A DNA stretch of 18,052 bases from Funneliformis mosseae (Eukaryota; Glomeromycota; Glomeromycetes; Glomerales; Glomeraceae). Where the stretch lies: the NCBI GenBank assembly GCA_910592005.1, contig CAJVPP010001750.1:1-18052 (forward strand). The letters are read 5' to 3'. Shown piece after piece: positions 1 to 11,106 of the stretch. Every line of letters begins with the position of its first letter. Position 1 is the first letter of the stretch. Made by a program: the position numbers and the translations under genes. The notes below the pieces were generated by a model that was not told where the DNA came from, searched no databases, and saw only the letters and a program-made list of their open reading frames with translations.

Positions 1-32
1 TTTTTAAAAATTTTAATTTTTCATAAAAGTAA

Positions 33-221
33 ATCAGAAGGGAATTTATAGTAAATAAGCAGGCAAATTTGCCTGCGAACCTCTACAGTTTAAGGGATAA
101 AAATTATGAACATCGTTTAAATAAATATGATTGTTCTTTATTACAAATTATAAATACGTATAATGTCGTACCTGTAGAGTCAATCATAGAATTAATACAA
201 GTAATTCAACGGGTTGAATGA
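33..221 (+). CDS. Probable 3'-terminal exon of an unknown gene (partial)
   Basis: An open frame of 62 codons runs from just after a TAA to a TGA at 219-221. It looks coding: it holds charged and polar residues in a normal mix (for example NLYSLRDKNYEHRLNKYD and a C-terminal helix ESIIELIQVIQRVE), and base composition changes to pure AT-rich filler directly after the stop. There is no ATG at the 5' end. An AG preceded by a T-rich stretch (AAATCAG, near 36-39) could be an intron acceptor, so I read this as the last exon of a gene that starts left of the window. I do not recognise the family. It could also be a relic fragment. Confidence 0.4.
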   Translation: MRREFIVNKQANLPANLYSLRDKNYEHRLNKYDCSLLQIINTYNVVPVESIIELIQVIQRVE

Positions 222-885
222 TAAAATGAATATTTTATTAATATATATATATTTTAATTTAACTTCAATAAAATTGACAGTTAAAAAAATATTATTAAAA
301 TACGCCATTAGTATATGGCATCATTTAATGGTATATAATGTGTTAAACAACACATTGTGTTAAAAAACGCGTATATTATCGGGTATGTGTTGATAAACTC
401 TAGTAAATAGTATTTTCAATGATATATATCACATTGATCATTGGATTGGTATTGATCAATGCATATATTAGTGCAAACCAATACCTCCAAAACTTCCTAA
501 TGTTAGTAATATATAGTAAAATTGAAGAATTTCAGATTGTATAAAAGTTTATGAATTTTTAATAATTTCACTCTAAATTTTTTTATTTAATAAACAATCA
601 ATTATAATTTTAAAAATATAATTCAAAGATATTCTATTTATAAAATACTGAAAAATACTCATTTGTAAAGTAATAAACAACACAATTTTTATATAAAAAT
701 ATATAAAAAAATTGTTACTTATACTTTAATATAAAAAAATTTTTTCATGTTCTAAAAAAATTTCTTTTTTCATTTTAATATTTAAAAACTATATTGATTA
801 GCTATCAAATAAAAAAAAATCAGATAACTTTAATTGAAACTTATAAATTTTTATACAATCTAAAGATCTTTAATTTTACTATATA
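222..885. other. AT-rich intergenic DNA, no gene seen
   Basis: Almost pure A/T with an (AT)n run near 240. A slightly more complex patch at 300-500 contains short imperfect inverted repeats but no frame that reads like protein on either strand. Nothing else is supported here. Confidence 0.6.
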
Positions 886-1057
886 CAGTCAACTCTTGTT
901 ATAACGAACCTTACGTTCTAGACCTCAACTTCGCTATAAGGCTATAGTGAAGATTTTAAGAGATTTGATTGGCCAATTCGCTATAACAAGAGTATTTTTA
1001 TTATATTTGTTTAAAAAATTCGTTATATCAAGAGTTCGCTATATCAAGAGTTGACTG
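886..1057. mobile_element. MITE, Tc1/mariner-pogo type, 172 bp
   Basis: The element starts CAGTCAACTCTTG and ends with the matching inverse, CAAGAGTTGACTG. The first ~24 bp of the two ends differ at only two positions (terminal inverted repeats). It is flanked on both sides by the dinucleotide TA (884-885 and 1058-1059), the target duplication expected for Tc1/mariner/pogo elements. The interior has no coding capacity but repeats the motif TTCGCTATA[A/T]CAAGAG several times, including two near-identical copies side by side at the right end (about 1018-1050). This is a non-autonomous element; the transposase that would move it is not in the window. Confidence 0.85.
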
Positions 1058-3514
1058 TATTACTAAGTAAAATTTATAAAATCCGGTAATTTATTGTAAG
1101 GCAATGTATGTTTTAATAAAAATATACTTAAACATAATAAAATAATATAAACTATAAAAATAATAAAAAGAAATAAAATAAATTACAGATGTTAAGAAAA
1201 TTACAGATGAAACAGAATAAATAGAATAAATAGGCTATACAAAAAATATAGAAGAAATAGGTAAAATAGACAAAATAAAAAATATTATTAATCACTGTTT
1301 GATGTAGCAGTAATATTATCTAATGTAAGATTATCATTAATTGGCAAATTTCACATAATGTTTGGGGCTGTAATTTTTTTTTGTTGATAATCCTTTTCTA
1401 ACTTAAATTTTGAATATCATAATGAGAAAGAATTTTATTCTCAAATTAAATTTTCTAAAAATCTTACAAAAAGAAATATTTGCAGATATTCTGCTATTTA
1501 TAAACATGATCTATTCTAGAGGAGTCTGTCATTTATGATTTATCTGCAATTAACCTTACAAATTTAGATTTTTCTAATTTTATATAAGATTAAAATTTGT
1601 TGATTTTTAAAATTATAGGATTTAAAATTCTATATAAATACTTCAATTTTTGAGTAATCATTTGATTGAACTCACTTGATTAAGTATTTTCTTTAAATAT
1701 TTAATCTTTACGTATATTAATTAAGTTTTTTAAATCAATTTTTTTCTTAAAGTTTTTCAAAATTCAAAAATCTAATAATGCTTTTCTCAAACACTTCTCA
1801 AAATTCTTCTTAAAAGAGAGCTAAATGTATAAAAACTTTTTACATGTCTCAAAGAAATAAACTTTAAAGAGTTACTAAACTATAAGTTCAAGTATATGGA
1901 AAAGAAAAGAAAAGACTAATAATAGTAAAAAAACTCACTTGTATAACTTCTGATCAATTTGATCATAAAGAACCATTAAGGTAATGAATAAATATACTAA
2001 AAACTGAAAACTTTTATCAAAAGGAGGCATTTCTGAAACAGTAGTTATTTTACAAAGATTTATAAAAAAATTAGGTGTTAACTTTAGTTAAATGGTTTAG
2101 GTGGTGGTTGAGATATTTATTTTTACTTGAGATTTTTCTTGGAATTTTTCTTTGCTAGTAATTAGCTGGATTGAACTGATAGTTACTGGTAATTATGGTC
2201 AGATTGTACATTTTATCGATTATTTTGTAAATAAAATTATATATTTAGTGACTTGATTATATTGATTTGATCTTTATTCATAATATACTTAATCTTTTTC
2301 TATATCAGAAAAGTTTATTGAAATTTAATATTTAAGAAATCTACTATGAGAAAATTATTGAACACAAATTTAAAATTAACTTTTGATTAACTGATTATAT
2401 TGTTTAACTTTTTTTTAAAGTATAAACTATATAAATATTGTATATAATTTCTTTTTGATTTTTCTACATGTATTTCACTGAACTCTTAAAATTATGCAGC
2501 TTACAAAAATTTTCTGAATTTATACTAAATATAGAAATGTTAATCAAAAATATGCTATGTAAATATTGCGTAATCATTTAATTTTGGTAATGTTGATTAA
2601 TTATGCTAATTTTAAATAGGTTTTGTTCTATAAATTTTCATGCAATAATTATTATCCAATGTGATCCAATAAATTTTTGTTTATTTTTTTGCAAAAAAAT
2701 AATCTTATGGTCTTGAGAATTTTTCAGAATTTTTTATAGTAACTTCTTTTGATTATAAATATTTTACCTAAGGTTTCTTTTATTTCAAAATTATTGCAAA
2801 ATTTAAACCTTTTAGAATATTTTCAACTTTTATCATAGTTTAAGTAAATAAGAAAAATCTGCTTTACTTATCAAAGAGTTTTATTTCGTCAAAGAAAATA
2901 TTTTAGTGACAGAGGTTCTCAAGGTAAGACAGGTATATCTAAGAATATGTTTAGATATGATAATTGAGAATATATAGAATGCATCTCTTATGAGCTTATT
3001 CTAATAGATTAATATATATGTAATCCATCTCCTGTTTGAGAAATATGACAGTATATTTGATCTTATTTAATATAACTGCAATATATTAATACTTTTACTT
3101 TTTTCCTTCTACTATACTATAGATTCTCAAAATATGAGTTTTTCTTGCTTAGAACTGATTATTATAACCTCTATTATTCTGTATCAATATGTAACCTTTT
3201 AGAATATCATTAGATTTATTAAGTTAACCTTTATGTGAATTGGTACTTGCTAATCGAAGATGCCTAACTTCACATTTCTAATGTATACTCTTTCTCTGTT
3301 CAGACTATAGATTCTCATCAAAAAGTTCAAGAAGAAACTTGTATTTGTCAAGAAAATTTGGAATTAAGTCAAAAAAAGTTGGCTTAAAAGAATAACTTTC
3401 AAATTCATCTTCTCAAATTTCTAAAATTTCTGCAAAATGCAATCTTTTAGAAATAAAACTAATTAAACTTTCTTCTTATTTACATTATTAAGATAATAGA
3501 TTTAAGCTCTAAAT
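1058..3514. other. Long AT-rich region without recognisable genes
   Basis: About 2.5 kb of very AT-rich sequence in which no frame on either strand stays open or reads like a protein for more than a few dozen codons. I saw no clear element boundaries, RNA genes or long repeats. Short stretches resembling decayed coding DNA may exist but cannot be supported by eye. Confidence 0.55.
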
Positions 3515-4817
3515 AGTTCAGATTAATCTGAAAATTTTCAGTTCAGATCAGTTTTAGATTGCAAAAAAATTAATCTGAAAATTTTAGATTAATCCAAAAT
3601 TTAGGATAGTTTGTTTGTTTATTTAGAATGATAGTATCAATTGTTTCATATAAATGATAAGAAAACTGTTCATTTAAAATGATAATTTCAATTATTCTAA
3701 ATAAACAATTTCTTTATTATTTATTTGAAATGATAATTTTAATCATTCTAAATAAACAATTCTTTTATCATTTGTTTAAAATAATAATTTTAATCGTTTT
3801 AAATGAATGATTTCCTTATCATTTGTTTAGAATAATAATATTAATCATTTTAAATGAATGATTCTTTTATTGTTCGTTTAGAATAATAATATCAATCGTT
3901 TCAATTGAACGATTTTTTTATTGTTCATTTAGAATGATGATTTAATCATTTTAAATAAACGATTACTTATTGTTCATTTAAAATGATAATTTAATCATTT
4001 TAAATAAATAATTACTTATTGTTCATTTTGAATAATAATTTTAATTATTCTAAATAAATGATTCTTTTATCGTTCATTTAGAATGATAATTTAATCATTC
4101 TAAATAAATAATTCTTTTATCATTTATTTGAAATGATAATTTTAATCATTTCAAATGAACGATTTTTTTATCATTCATTTAGAATAATAATTTCAATTAT
4201 TCTAATTGGATGATTTCTTATCGTTCATTTAGAATGATAATTTCAATTATTTCAAATGAATGATTTTTTTATTATTTGTTTAGAATGATAATTTTATCAT
4301 TTTAAATAAATGATTTCTTTATCGTTCGTTTGAAATGATAATTCCATCATTCCAAATGAACAATTTCCTTATTGTTTATTTAAAACATTATTATTATTCT
4401 AAATAAATAATATTATTATCATTCCAAATGAACAGTTTTCTTATCGTTCATCTGAAATGATAGATATTATCATTCTAATCAAATGATTCCTTTATCATTC
4501 TTTTAGAATATTATTATCATTTTAAATAATTAATTTTTTTACTGTTTATCTAGAACAATTAATATTATTATTCGTCTAAAAGAGTCAATATTATCATTCT
4601 AATTGAATGATTCCTTTATCATTCTAAATGAATAATTTTTTTATTATTTATCTAAAAATGATTAATATTATTATTCCAATTGAATGGTTTTTTTATTGTT
4701 CATTTGAAATGAACTATTCAAAATTTCAGATTAATCTGAAATTTTCAATTCAGTTTGGATTTTTTCCAGTTTATAGTTCAGTTCAGTTTCAGATTGGCCT
4801 ATAATCCAGACTGAACC
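3515..4817. mobile_element. Element with palindromic minisatellite interior, ~1.3 kb
   Basis: The two ends are similar in inverse orientation: the left starts AGTTCAGATTAATCTGAAA and the right ends in CCAGACTGAACC after several TTCAG-type motifs. Both ends carry the palindrome CAGATTAATCTG (about 3519-3530 and 4728-4739). The tetranucleotide AAAT borders both ends (3511-3514 and 4818-4821) and could be a target duplication, though in such AT-rich DNA this may be chance. Between the ends lies a tandem array (roughly 3600-4700). No coding sequence is present. I interpret it as a non-autonomous inverted-repeat element; the superfamily is not clear. Confidence 0.5.
3600..4710. repeat. Tandem array of ~50 bp palindromic units
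   Basis: Roughly twenty degenerate copies follow each other at ~50 bp spacing. A typical unit is GTTCATTTAGAATGATAATT followed by TTAATCATTCTAAATAAAC and a T-rich linker ending TTATC. The two halves of each unit are inverse complements, so every unit can fold into a hairpin. Copies differ by substitutions, mostly transitions, and small length changes. Several copies near 4380-4680 are truncated. Confidence 0.85.
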
Positions 4818-5286
4818 AAATCATTTGAAGCATTAAATAGGTTTAATTATCTCAAAAAATATATAATTAACGTAAGAAAGAATTATGTTTTCTTTAAAAA
4901 AATGATCATTAATAAGATCAAGAGAGAATTTAAGTATTAAATCAATCAGTCAAGTAACTTAATAATAATTACAATCATGTACTCAATCAGCTTTATATGA
5001 AAAATTTGTTAAAATAAATTATTTTCCTTTTCCTTTTTCTTCTTTTTTTACTTAATATATTTTATCATTTTTTCATCATTCAATAAAGTTTCGCACATTA
5101 TTACATTTTACCTTATTACTTTTTTTAATATTATTTCAAGAGCTACCAATCATATTATTGATACTTTTGCTTTTACTCTCATAATATTTTTCTGATATCA
5201 CGTAATTATTATAAAAATTTTCTATTATATCTTTATCATATGTTATTATTTCACATAATTAAATATCTTTTCTTTAAATAAAATTT
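4818..5286. other. AT-rich spacer with weak coding-like trace on the minus strand
   Basis: Read on the minus strand from about 5270 down to 5090, one frame contains protein-like stretches such as LCEIITYDKDIIENFYNNY, but it is broken by TAA and TGA codons. It may be a continuation of the disrupted fragment at 5287-6582. The evidence is too weak for a gene call. Confidence 0.25.
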
Positions 5287-5380
5287 CTAAAATTCACAAT
5301 TGTTGATAAATCTAAAAAAAAATAATCTATTTCTTTTTGAAATTCTTTGATAAAATATCTTACCATCCAAGGTATCCTTA

Positions 5381-6447
5381 GAGTTCCGAATGAGTCAAGT
5401 CGAGTCGAGTTTAAAGATCAACTCGACTCGACTCTCTTTTTTTAAGTCGAGTCGAGTCAAATTTATTTTATAAAATCTTTCAATTTGATTTGATTCAAGT
5501 TATATAAATTTTAAACTCGACTCGATTTGACTCGACTCGATTTTAACTCGATTTGACTTTGAAAAAAAATAATAAAAAAAATGAAAAGATCAGGAGGGGA
5601 AAAAGAGGAAAAGAGCGAACGATTCATTATCATTCAAGTCGAACGATTCGTTATCGTTCAAGTTGAACGATTCGTTATCATTCAAGTTGAACGATTCGTT
5701 ATTGTTCAAGTTGAATGATTCGTTATCGTTCAAGTTGAACGATTCGTTATTGTTCAAGTTGAATGATTCGTTATCGTTCAAGTTGAACGATTCGTTATCA
5801 TTCAAGTTGAATAATTCGTTATCATTCAAGTTGAACAATTAGTTATCGTTCAAGTCGAATGATTCAGATCATCATTTAAGTTGAACGATTCATCATCGTT
5901 CTTCTTGAACGATAAAAAAAATCATTTAAGTCAAACGATTCATCATCATTCTTCTTGAATGATAAAAAAATATCGTTCAAGTCAAATGATTCGTCTTCGT
6001 TCTTCTTAAATGATAAAAAAAATCATTCAAGTTGAATGATTCGTCATCATTCTTCTTGAACGATAAAAAAAAATCATTCAAGTTGAACAATTCATTATCG
6101 TTCTTCTTGAACGATAAAAAAATCATTCAAATTGAACGATTCGTTATCATTCTTCTTGAACGATAAAAAAATCGTTCAAATCAAATGATTTGTCATTGTT
6201 CTTCTTAAATGATAAAAAAAATCGTTCAAGTTGAACGATTTGTCATCATTCTTCTTGAACGATAAAAAAATATCGTTCAAGTCAACTCGAATCAAGTTGA
6301 GTTTAAATTAAGTCGAGTTAAATATTTAACTTGACTTAAATTTGACTTGACTCGCAAATCATCAAGTCAAAAAAACATAAACTCAACTCGATTTAAACTC
6401 GACTCAGCTTATCTGACTCGTGAGTTAACTCGACTCGTCTGGAACTC
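5381..6447. mobile_element. MITE copy A, GAGTTCC family, 1067 bp
   Basis: It begins GAGTTCC and ends GGAACTC, with TA on both sides (5379-5380 and 6448-6449), indicating a TA-targeting (Tc1/mariner-like) element. The subterminal ~180 bp on each side are dense in GAGTCGAGT/ACTCGACTC motifs in both orientations. The right end, read inversely, matches the left end of copy B at 15013-15607 almost base for base (for example GAGTTAACTCACGAGTCAG), which proves a family. The interior is two tandem arrays. An apparent 82-codon minus-strand frame at 5590-5838 is only the 24-bp repeat translated (NLNDNESF repeated) and is not a gene. Confidence 0.88.
5615..6290. repeat. Palindromic minisatellites inside MITE copy A
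   Basis: From about 5615 to 5865 a 24-bp unit (TTATCGTTCAAGTTGAACGA) with linker TTCG is repeated about ten times; ATCGTTCAA and TTGAACGAT within it are inverse complements. From about 5870 to 6290 a ~49-bp unit takes over, containing ATTCATCATCGTTCTTCTTG, ACGATAAAAAAATCGTTCAA and related variants. Copy B carries the inverse complement of this second unit with fewer copies, which explains most of the size difference between A and B. Confidence 0.85.
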
Positions 6448-6582
6448 TAATCACCCTAGATTCCTGCCAGTTCCTCAATAGTTCTAGAAAGGTTTCAGGA
6501 GCTGGTAAGTTTCTATAAATCACGAGATAATCAACCAATCAGATTTCACCGCTCTTGATCTATTGACATGATAGCTAAGCCA

Positions 6583-8145
6583 CTGTTATTATTTGATTAA
6601 ATCATTACATTGATCAATTAATTTGTTCTAACATATCACTCGATATTGTTTTATAAAACAGAGAGAATCTTCTCACCATGTAAAAAGAAATCAACTATGA
6701 AGTTCTCTAATGCCCATAAAATAGCGAATAGTTTAGTAAATTTTATATTTTCATAGCTTGTTAAAGTACACATACGTTTAAAAATTAAAATTAAAATCTT
6801 TATTTATCATTATATTATATGACCGATCTGTTAAGCAAAAAAAAATGAATAAAAAAAAGTAAATTAATAGATCGAAAGACCGGAGGTATGTAATGATTGA
6901 ATAAATAATGCTATCAAAGAGGGAGAGAGTATGCGAATCTTAGGCTATTTAATGCGAGTCCTAACATCAAGTTATTTCTTTGCTCTCACACTTTTTTGAT
7001 AAATTTCTACAACTAATTTATTTCTATATCAATTGCTAATTACTAGATTCTCATAACAATACTCTCTTTCTATACTAGATTTCTGAAATAAATTATCCCA
7101 TCCATGTTCACAGAATTTTTGTCTATCTATATCTCTCCCAAATATGCAGATTATGTAAAATAATATTCTCCCTAATGAAACTTCTCAGTGATTAAGTAAT
7201 TTCAAATCTATAGATAAATTCGTGAAATTAGCAACTGAAGTAAAATAATAAGAAATGCAATATTTAATATTTTCAATTCATACTTACCATAATTCATTTT
7301 CACAACATTCTATTCCACCTTATATACAAGAAATTTATTAATTAATTTTTTCTGCGATATGATACTGCGCAAGGTTCAAGAATTTGGCATGTGAATATGC
7401 TTTTCAGATAAATTTTTTGATGCACTGCGCCAGACTTTTGCTGTGCCGTTGCATGTGATAAGATTCATGTGAGTAATTATTGTGTTTATTGTACGCGTGA
7501 TGATGATCAGTGATTTTTTTAGCAAAGATCAAAATGCTGATATATAACAAGAAGAGCAATATGTCCATTTTATTATGAAACATCTATAGCGGAAAATCGA
7601 TTAAGATCATGATAACATGTTTCAAGAAGCTAGCTGAGCAATAAACTAATTTACTTTATTATTTACTTTGCAGAATATACAGGTTCGTTTGATTATAAAT
7701 ATTGATGATACAAATAATGGCAGTTTTAAATTTTATTAATTTTATTAGAATTTTCATTTGATTTTTCCTTGGTTCTTGCTTAAGGCAGGTAAAAAAATTT
7801 ACTAACTAGGATATCACCTTTTTATACAATTTACAGAATCGATCACTTGGAGAAAAATTACGTATTACAAAAATCTGATTAATGGCATCCCCTTAATAAT
7901 AAAGAATTTAACGCTATTCATATATAAAGATAATTAAGGGGGCAGAGACTATACATAATTTTTGAGAAAGTTTGAGAATAAATTTCTGTATATATTACTA
8001 TAATATTACTGTGCATTTATTTATCAAGCTACAATAAAACTTAATCGAAAAAATAATAATATAACTTGTTGCATGTAATTTCACAACCCACCTCATGCAA
8101 AAAAATTATAAAATGTCTGGTGAATTTGCGCCATTGCTTTATTGA
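6583..8145. other. Intergenic region, no gene recognised
   Basis: Mostly AT-rich. A small inverted repeat (GACCGATCTGTTAA near 6820 against TTAATAGATCGAAAGACC near 6865) could form a hairpin. A less AT-rich patch at about 7360-7520 (words such as GCGCAAGG, CTGTGCCGTTGC and GTACGCGTGATGATGATC) may be a remnant of coding DNA: on the minus strand two different frames each stay open for ~30 codons, and I cannot choose between them. No element boundaries were found. Confidence 0.45.
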
Positions 8146-8535
8146 TCAAATTATCTGAGAACATTCACATCGCTTATATATTCCTTTTACCACCTTCTTA
8201 CACCTTTTGCAATATGGATGTGAGTGATGATTGCATTCCTCACAAACCTTACATCTATGCTTCCATCCCCTAAATATATGCCATTTTTTAAAGTAGTTCT
8301 AGTCTTTCGGCTTCTTATAAGCTTTATTATCCTGATTGTTTGGTAAGAAATTCGGCATGATATATTAATAAAATCACCAAAATTTATCTGAGAAAAAGTA
8401 GGTTATAAAGTCCCCTATGTCATATGATAATCGTAAATACTCTTCACACTTTCAACTAACAGAAATATGATCTACAAGAGATACTATGTCTGGCTTGTCC
8501 AATTGTACAGAAGCAGAATCAGTATCTGATTAATG
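8146..8535 (-). pseudogene. Cys/His-rich (zinc-binding) protein, decayed
   Basis: One continuous minus-strand frame runs to a TGA at 8146-8148. Its last ~70 codons start at an ATG (8356-8358) and end in a dense Cys/His cluster: RCKVCEECNHHSHPYCKRC followed by KKVVKGIYKRCECSQII. The spacing CxxC-CxxC-H-H-C-CxxC suggests a compact treble-clef or zinc-knuckle-like fold, probably a C-terminal nucleic-acid- or protein-binding module. The frame is broken by TAG inside it (KPKD, stop, NYFKKW). Upstream the same frame continues with protein-like sequence (DKPDIVSLVDHI, YDIGDFITYF) but holds two TGA and one TAA codons. No single start can be trusted. Function unknown. Confidence 0.55.
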
Positions 8536-8678
8536 TTTTTTATGCATATAAGATCAGCATCAGGTTAAATTTATCTCCCAAATTAGCCAAGTGCTATATT
8601 TTCCGATACTATTCACCTAGTATAGTACATATCAAAAAATTTTTTCCTTCTTAATATCCTGCAGTGCTAAGGATCGAA

Positions 8679-9179
8679 CTATGCTACAATTACGAATTTG
8701 AATTTATTGCTTGAAGTGAAACAAGTAAGACAATATTTCAACTTATCTTGAAAATACAATTTCACTAATTCAGGATTATAAGGGAACTTATTTCTATTTT
8801 TACAGTACCATGAGCCATGTAATTCATAATTCTTATGTTTTTCATCGCAAATAGGACATGGTGAGCTCCATGGCTGAGGTGATATAAAATCATAATTATT
8901 AATCTCTCTGAAACTATTTCTGAATTTCAAGTATAGGAAGTGCTCTAAGACGGATTTGATAATTAATTCTGAATCAGGTTTGACTTTAAAGGTGATAGGC
9001 TTGAAATCAGTGGCTTGAAGTTCTGCTGATATATTTATCACAGCTTTTGGTAATTATCATGGCTCATTTCCAGTTTCTTTCTTATAAGTTTTATATAATT
9101 TGGAGTGAATTTTATCTGTCAAAACGCTTGGTAATCCACTTAATTTGACATGCCAATCTAGATATTTGGGGTTAATACT
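8679..9179 (-). pseudogene. Protein with zinc-ribbon-like C-terminus, broken
   Basis: The minus-strand frame is open for 120 codons at the end (9041 to 8679) and continues upstream in the same phase to about 9179 through an adjacent TGA-TAA pair at 9054-9059. The upstream part (LDWHVKLSGLPSVLTDK, KLYKTYKKETGNEP) reads like protein right up to the double stop, so the stops are internal damage, perhaps TGG to TGA. The C-terminal half contains CPICDEKHKNYELHGSWYC and later YCLTCF, i.e. two Cys pairs plus His, typical of a zinc ribbon. I recall related repeats in Rhizophagus hypothetical proteins but cannot name a domain. The frame is bounded upstream by TGA and TAA at 9180-9185. Confidence 0.55.
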
Positions 9180-9319
9180 TTATCAGACTTGGTCATATTA
9201 TCTTTTTATATGATTGCAAATCAATTTAATTTATAGTAAGTATAGTCGATGTAGATTAGTCTGTAAAAAAATAGTTTCTCAAGAGAAACGCAAATATACA
9301 GTATTGTAAAATAATAAGG

Positions 9320-10933
9320 CTATGCAGTTATCTCAATTTCACACTGTTCACACTTAATAAAATAAGATCCAGTTTTATATCTACCTTTTATGCTTTCCTC
9401 ATCATTATGACCTAACTTGCATAATAGGCATAATGTCTTATCAGTAATGCTATAATAATCGAAGTTTTCACTACTATATTCTCTATATAAGTTAGGATAT
9501 TGGTCTAGTGTCTTGTTGCGAAAATAGGTGTGGTCATAAGTTGTGGTTACCTCAGCTGAAACATTAATCTGATCGTTATGATTTGTGATAGAAATCACAT
9601 GATTATGATTTGATACTTCCAATGTCCTTTCTGCTGAAGTCACATTCTTAATAACACTTTGAATTTAAGTAATAGTAAAGCTTGATATGTCATAAACACT
9701 GAAAGTAACTTGTTTAATTTTATCTATTTTCACTCTACCTTCCCCAAATAATATACAGATTTTTTTAGCTCGTAGAGTTCTCATATGCAAGTTTTCCAAT
9801 GTGATGCCAGGTAGATGTTCTAGCATTTCTTTATATATTTGTGATCTAGCTGTTTTATTTGAAGCCCCAGTGTTATGGCGAATCACATCAACTTTATTTT
9901 TAAAACTATTTGAATAATAGAGCTAAGATAAGATCACCTTATATCCAGCTCGTATTGCATTCTGAAATAAATGGACTAAGTTTTACATTGTATTTAGAGA
10001 TGATGATGGATATGATACTGAAGGTATCTGTTCTATAGCTTCAAAGAGATTGATGAAACAGAAATAATACCGCTGAGCAATTCCTTTATTAATTCTTGCT
10101 CTATAACCTGACTTTTAGTGAACTCAATGTCATTATCATTATTTTCCTGAGATGTAGTAATGACCAGAATATTTTTTTGCCGATCGTCACAATTCGTGAT
10201 GGAGTTTTCATTTTTTTCCAAATTTTTCTAACTGCTCTGATAATCATGACCCTTTACAAAAGAAATATCCTGAGAAATTGAGGATGCCTCTTGATTAGCT
10301 GATTTATGCAGGAGTTTTTTCTCCTTTTTGCGCTGTCTAATCTCATCATTAGTTTTTTTTTATGCATCTCATTCAAGAAAGTATCAGTTTTCTTATCTTC
10401 TAAGGATGTCTGATCACATTGCTTCATAATAGGAATATTAACAGCTGATGCTGATTACTTTACAATCATCTCTGGTGTTGGTTCTTCAGGTAATAAAGTA
10501 TTCATTTTCTTATCCACTAATGGTTTCTCATGATGCGACTTAGCTTTGCTAACCTGATCTGCAACTGAATTGATGTTAGATAAATTGATATTAGAAGAAT
10601 TATCATTATGCATCTGCCTCTGTTTCACTTTCATGACTCTATCTCTAAATTCAGCATGTTCAGACTCAAGTTTAGTGATAGCTGTCTTATCTTTCTTTAG
10701 CTTCACAATTTCAGCGTTAAGTTTACCAATCTTAGATGAAAATCTGCTATAGTTTTATACAACTCATAATTTTTTACCTCGAGTTTCTGTCTCAACTTCA
10801 CTTTTTCAGTCTCAACCTTAGCAAACTTTAGTAACTTCTCTCTAAGTTCAGGAATCTCAGCATTCTCTTTCCTAAGCTCTACAATCTCAACTAAGAGCTT
10901 GGAATTTAATTCTCTCAATGAATTAATGGATTA
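9320..10933 (-). pseudogene. Coiled-coil / HTH-like / zinc-ribbon protein, decayed
   Basis: Successive minus-strand frames join into one protein of ~530 residues. N-terminus (10933 to ~10600): a heptad-rich coiled coil (LRKENAEIPELREKLLKF, KLESEHAEFRDRVMKV). Middle: a Ser/Asn/Gln-rich linker. Then a conserved-looking helical region (VIRHNTGASNKTARSQIYK, RTLRAKKICILFGEGRVKID). C-terminus: a zinc-ribbon-like motif (CLLCKLGHNDEESIKGRY, FIKCEQCEIEITA, stop at 9320). Damage: frameshifts near 10739-10742 (A run), 10353-10361 (nine T on the + strand) and about 10045; stops at 10455-10457, 10228-10230, 9983-9985, 9923-9925 and 9665-9667. The part order matches a large hypothetical family I recall from Rhizophagus, with unknown role. 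Two of the three frameshifts lie in homopolymers, so sequencing error could explain those, but not the five stops. Confidence 0.65.
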
Positions 10934-11002
10934 CATATTCAATAATAATTTTTTATATAAGATGGAATAATTCAAAAGTTCGTTAACATAGATAAAAAAA
11001 TC

Positions 11003-11034
11003 GTGACAAAATGTCACAATCAGAATTTCTGATT
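11003..11034. repeat. Two adjacent short hairpins
   Basis: GTGAC-AAAAT-GTCAC (11003-11017) is followed immediately by AATCAGAA-T-TTCTGATT (11018-11034). Both are near-perfect inverted repeats lying between two minus-strand pseudogenes. They might be a transcript-end structure or a footprint of a small element; nothing decides this. Confidence 0.4.
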
Positions 11035-11106
11035 TATTGATATAAAAATAAATTACAAGATTTGAAAATACATAAACGTTTTACAAAGTGAAGTAGAGTC
11101 TCTATA

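Larger units (their letters stand above)
5287..6582 (-). pseudogene. Unknown coding fragment split by MITE copy A
   Basis: If the MITE at 5381-6447 and one TA copy are ignored, the two flanks join into a single minus-strand frame of about 60 codons. It contains the protein-like stretch RNLPAPETFLELLRNWQESR from the right flank, continuing as VIKDTLDGKIFYQRISKRN into the left flank. The junction codons are GTG ATT AAG, in which TA is the duplicated target. Further 5' (6525-6582) a second frame reads WLSYHVNRSRAVKSDWL, shifted by one base, so at least one frameshift predates or accompanies the insertion. The sequence before it, ATAACAG, could be an intron acceptor. The frame ends in TAG at 5287-5289. 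I do not recognise the family. The exact frame restoration is the main reason for believing it is coding. Confidence 0.55.

Noticed and set aside
5590..5838. 82-codon minus-strand frame of repeated NLNDNESF
   Set aside because: It is the 24-bp minisatellite of MITE copy A read in one frame; because 24 is divisible by 3, the frame stays open by arithmetic, not by selection.
3600..6290. CRISPR-like array (regular repeats near 3600-4700 and 5600-6290)
   Set aside because: The units are contiguous palindromes without unique spacers, lie inside elements with inverted ends, and sit in a eukaryotic genome.
7360..7520. Possible gene in the less AT-rich patch
   Set aside because: Two minus-strand frames are equally plausible, both short, with no motif, start or splice signal to decide.
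10096..10281. + strand frames at 10096-10281, 10570-10752 and 11231-11437
   Set aside because: They lie antisense to protein-like minus-strand sequence and read as hydrophobic shadows of it.
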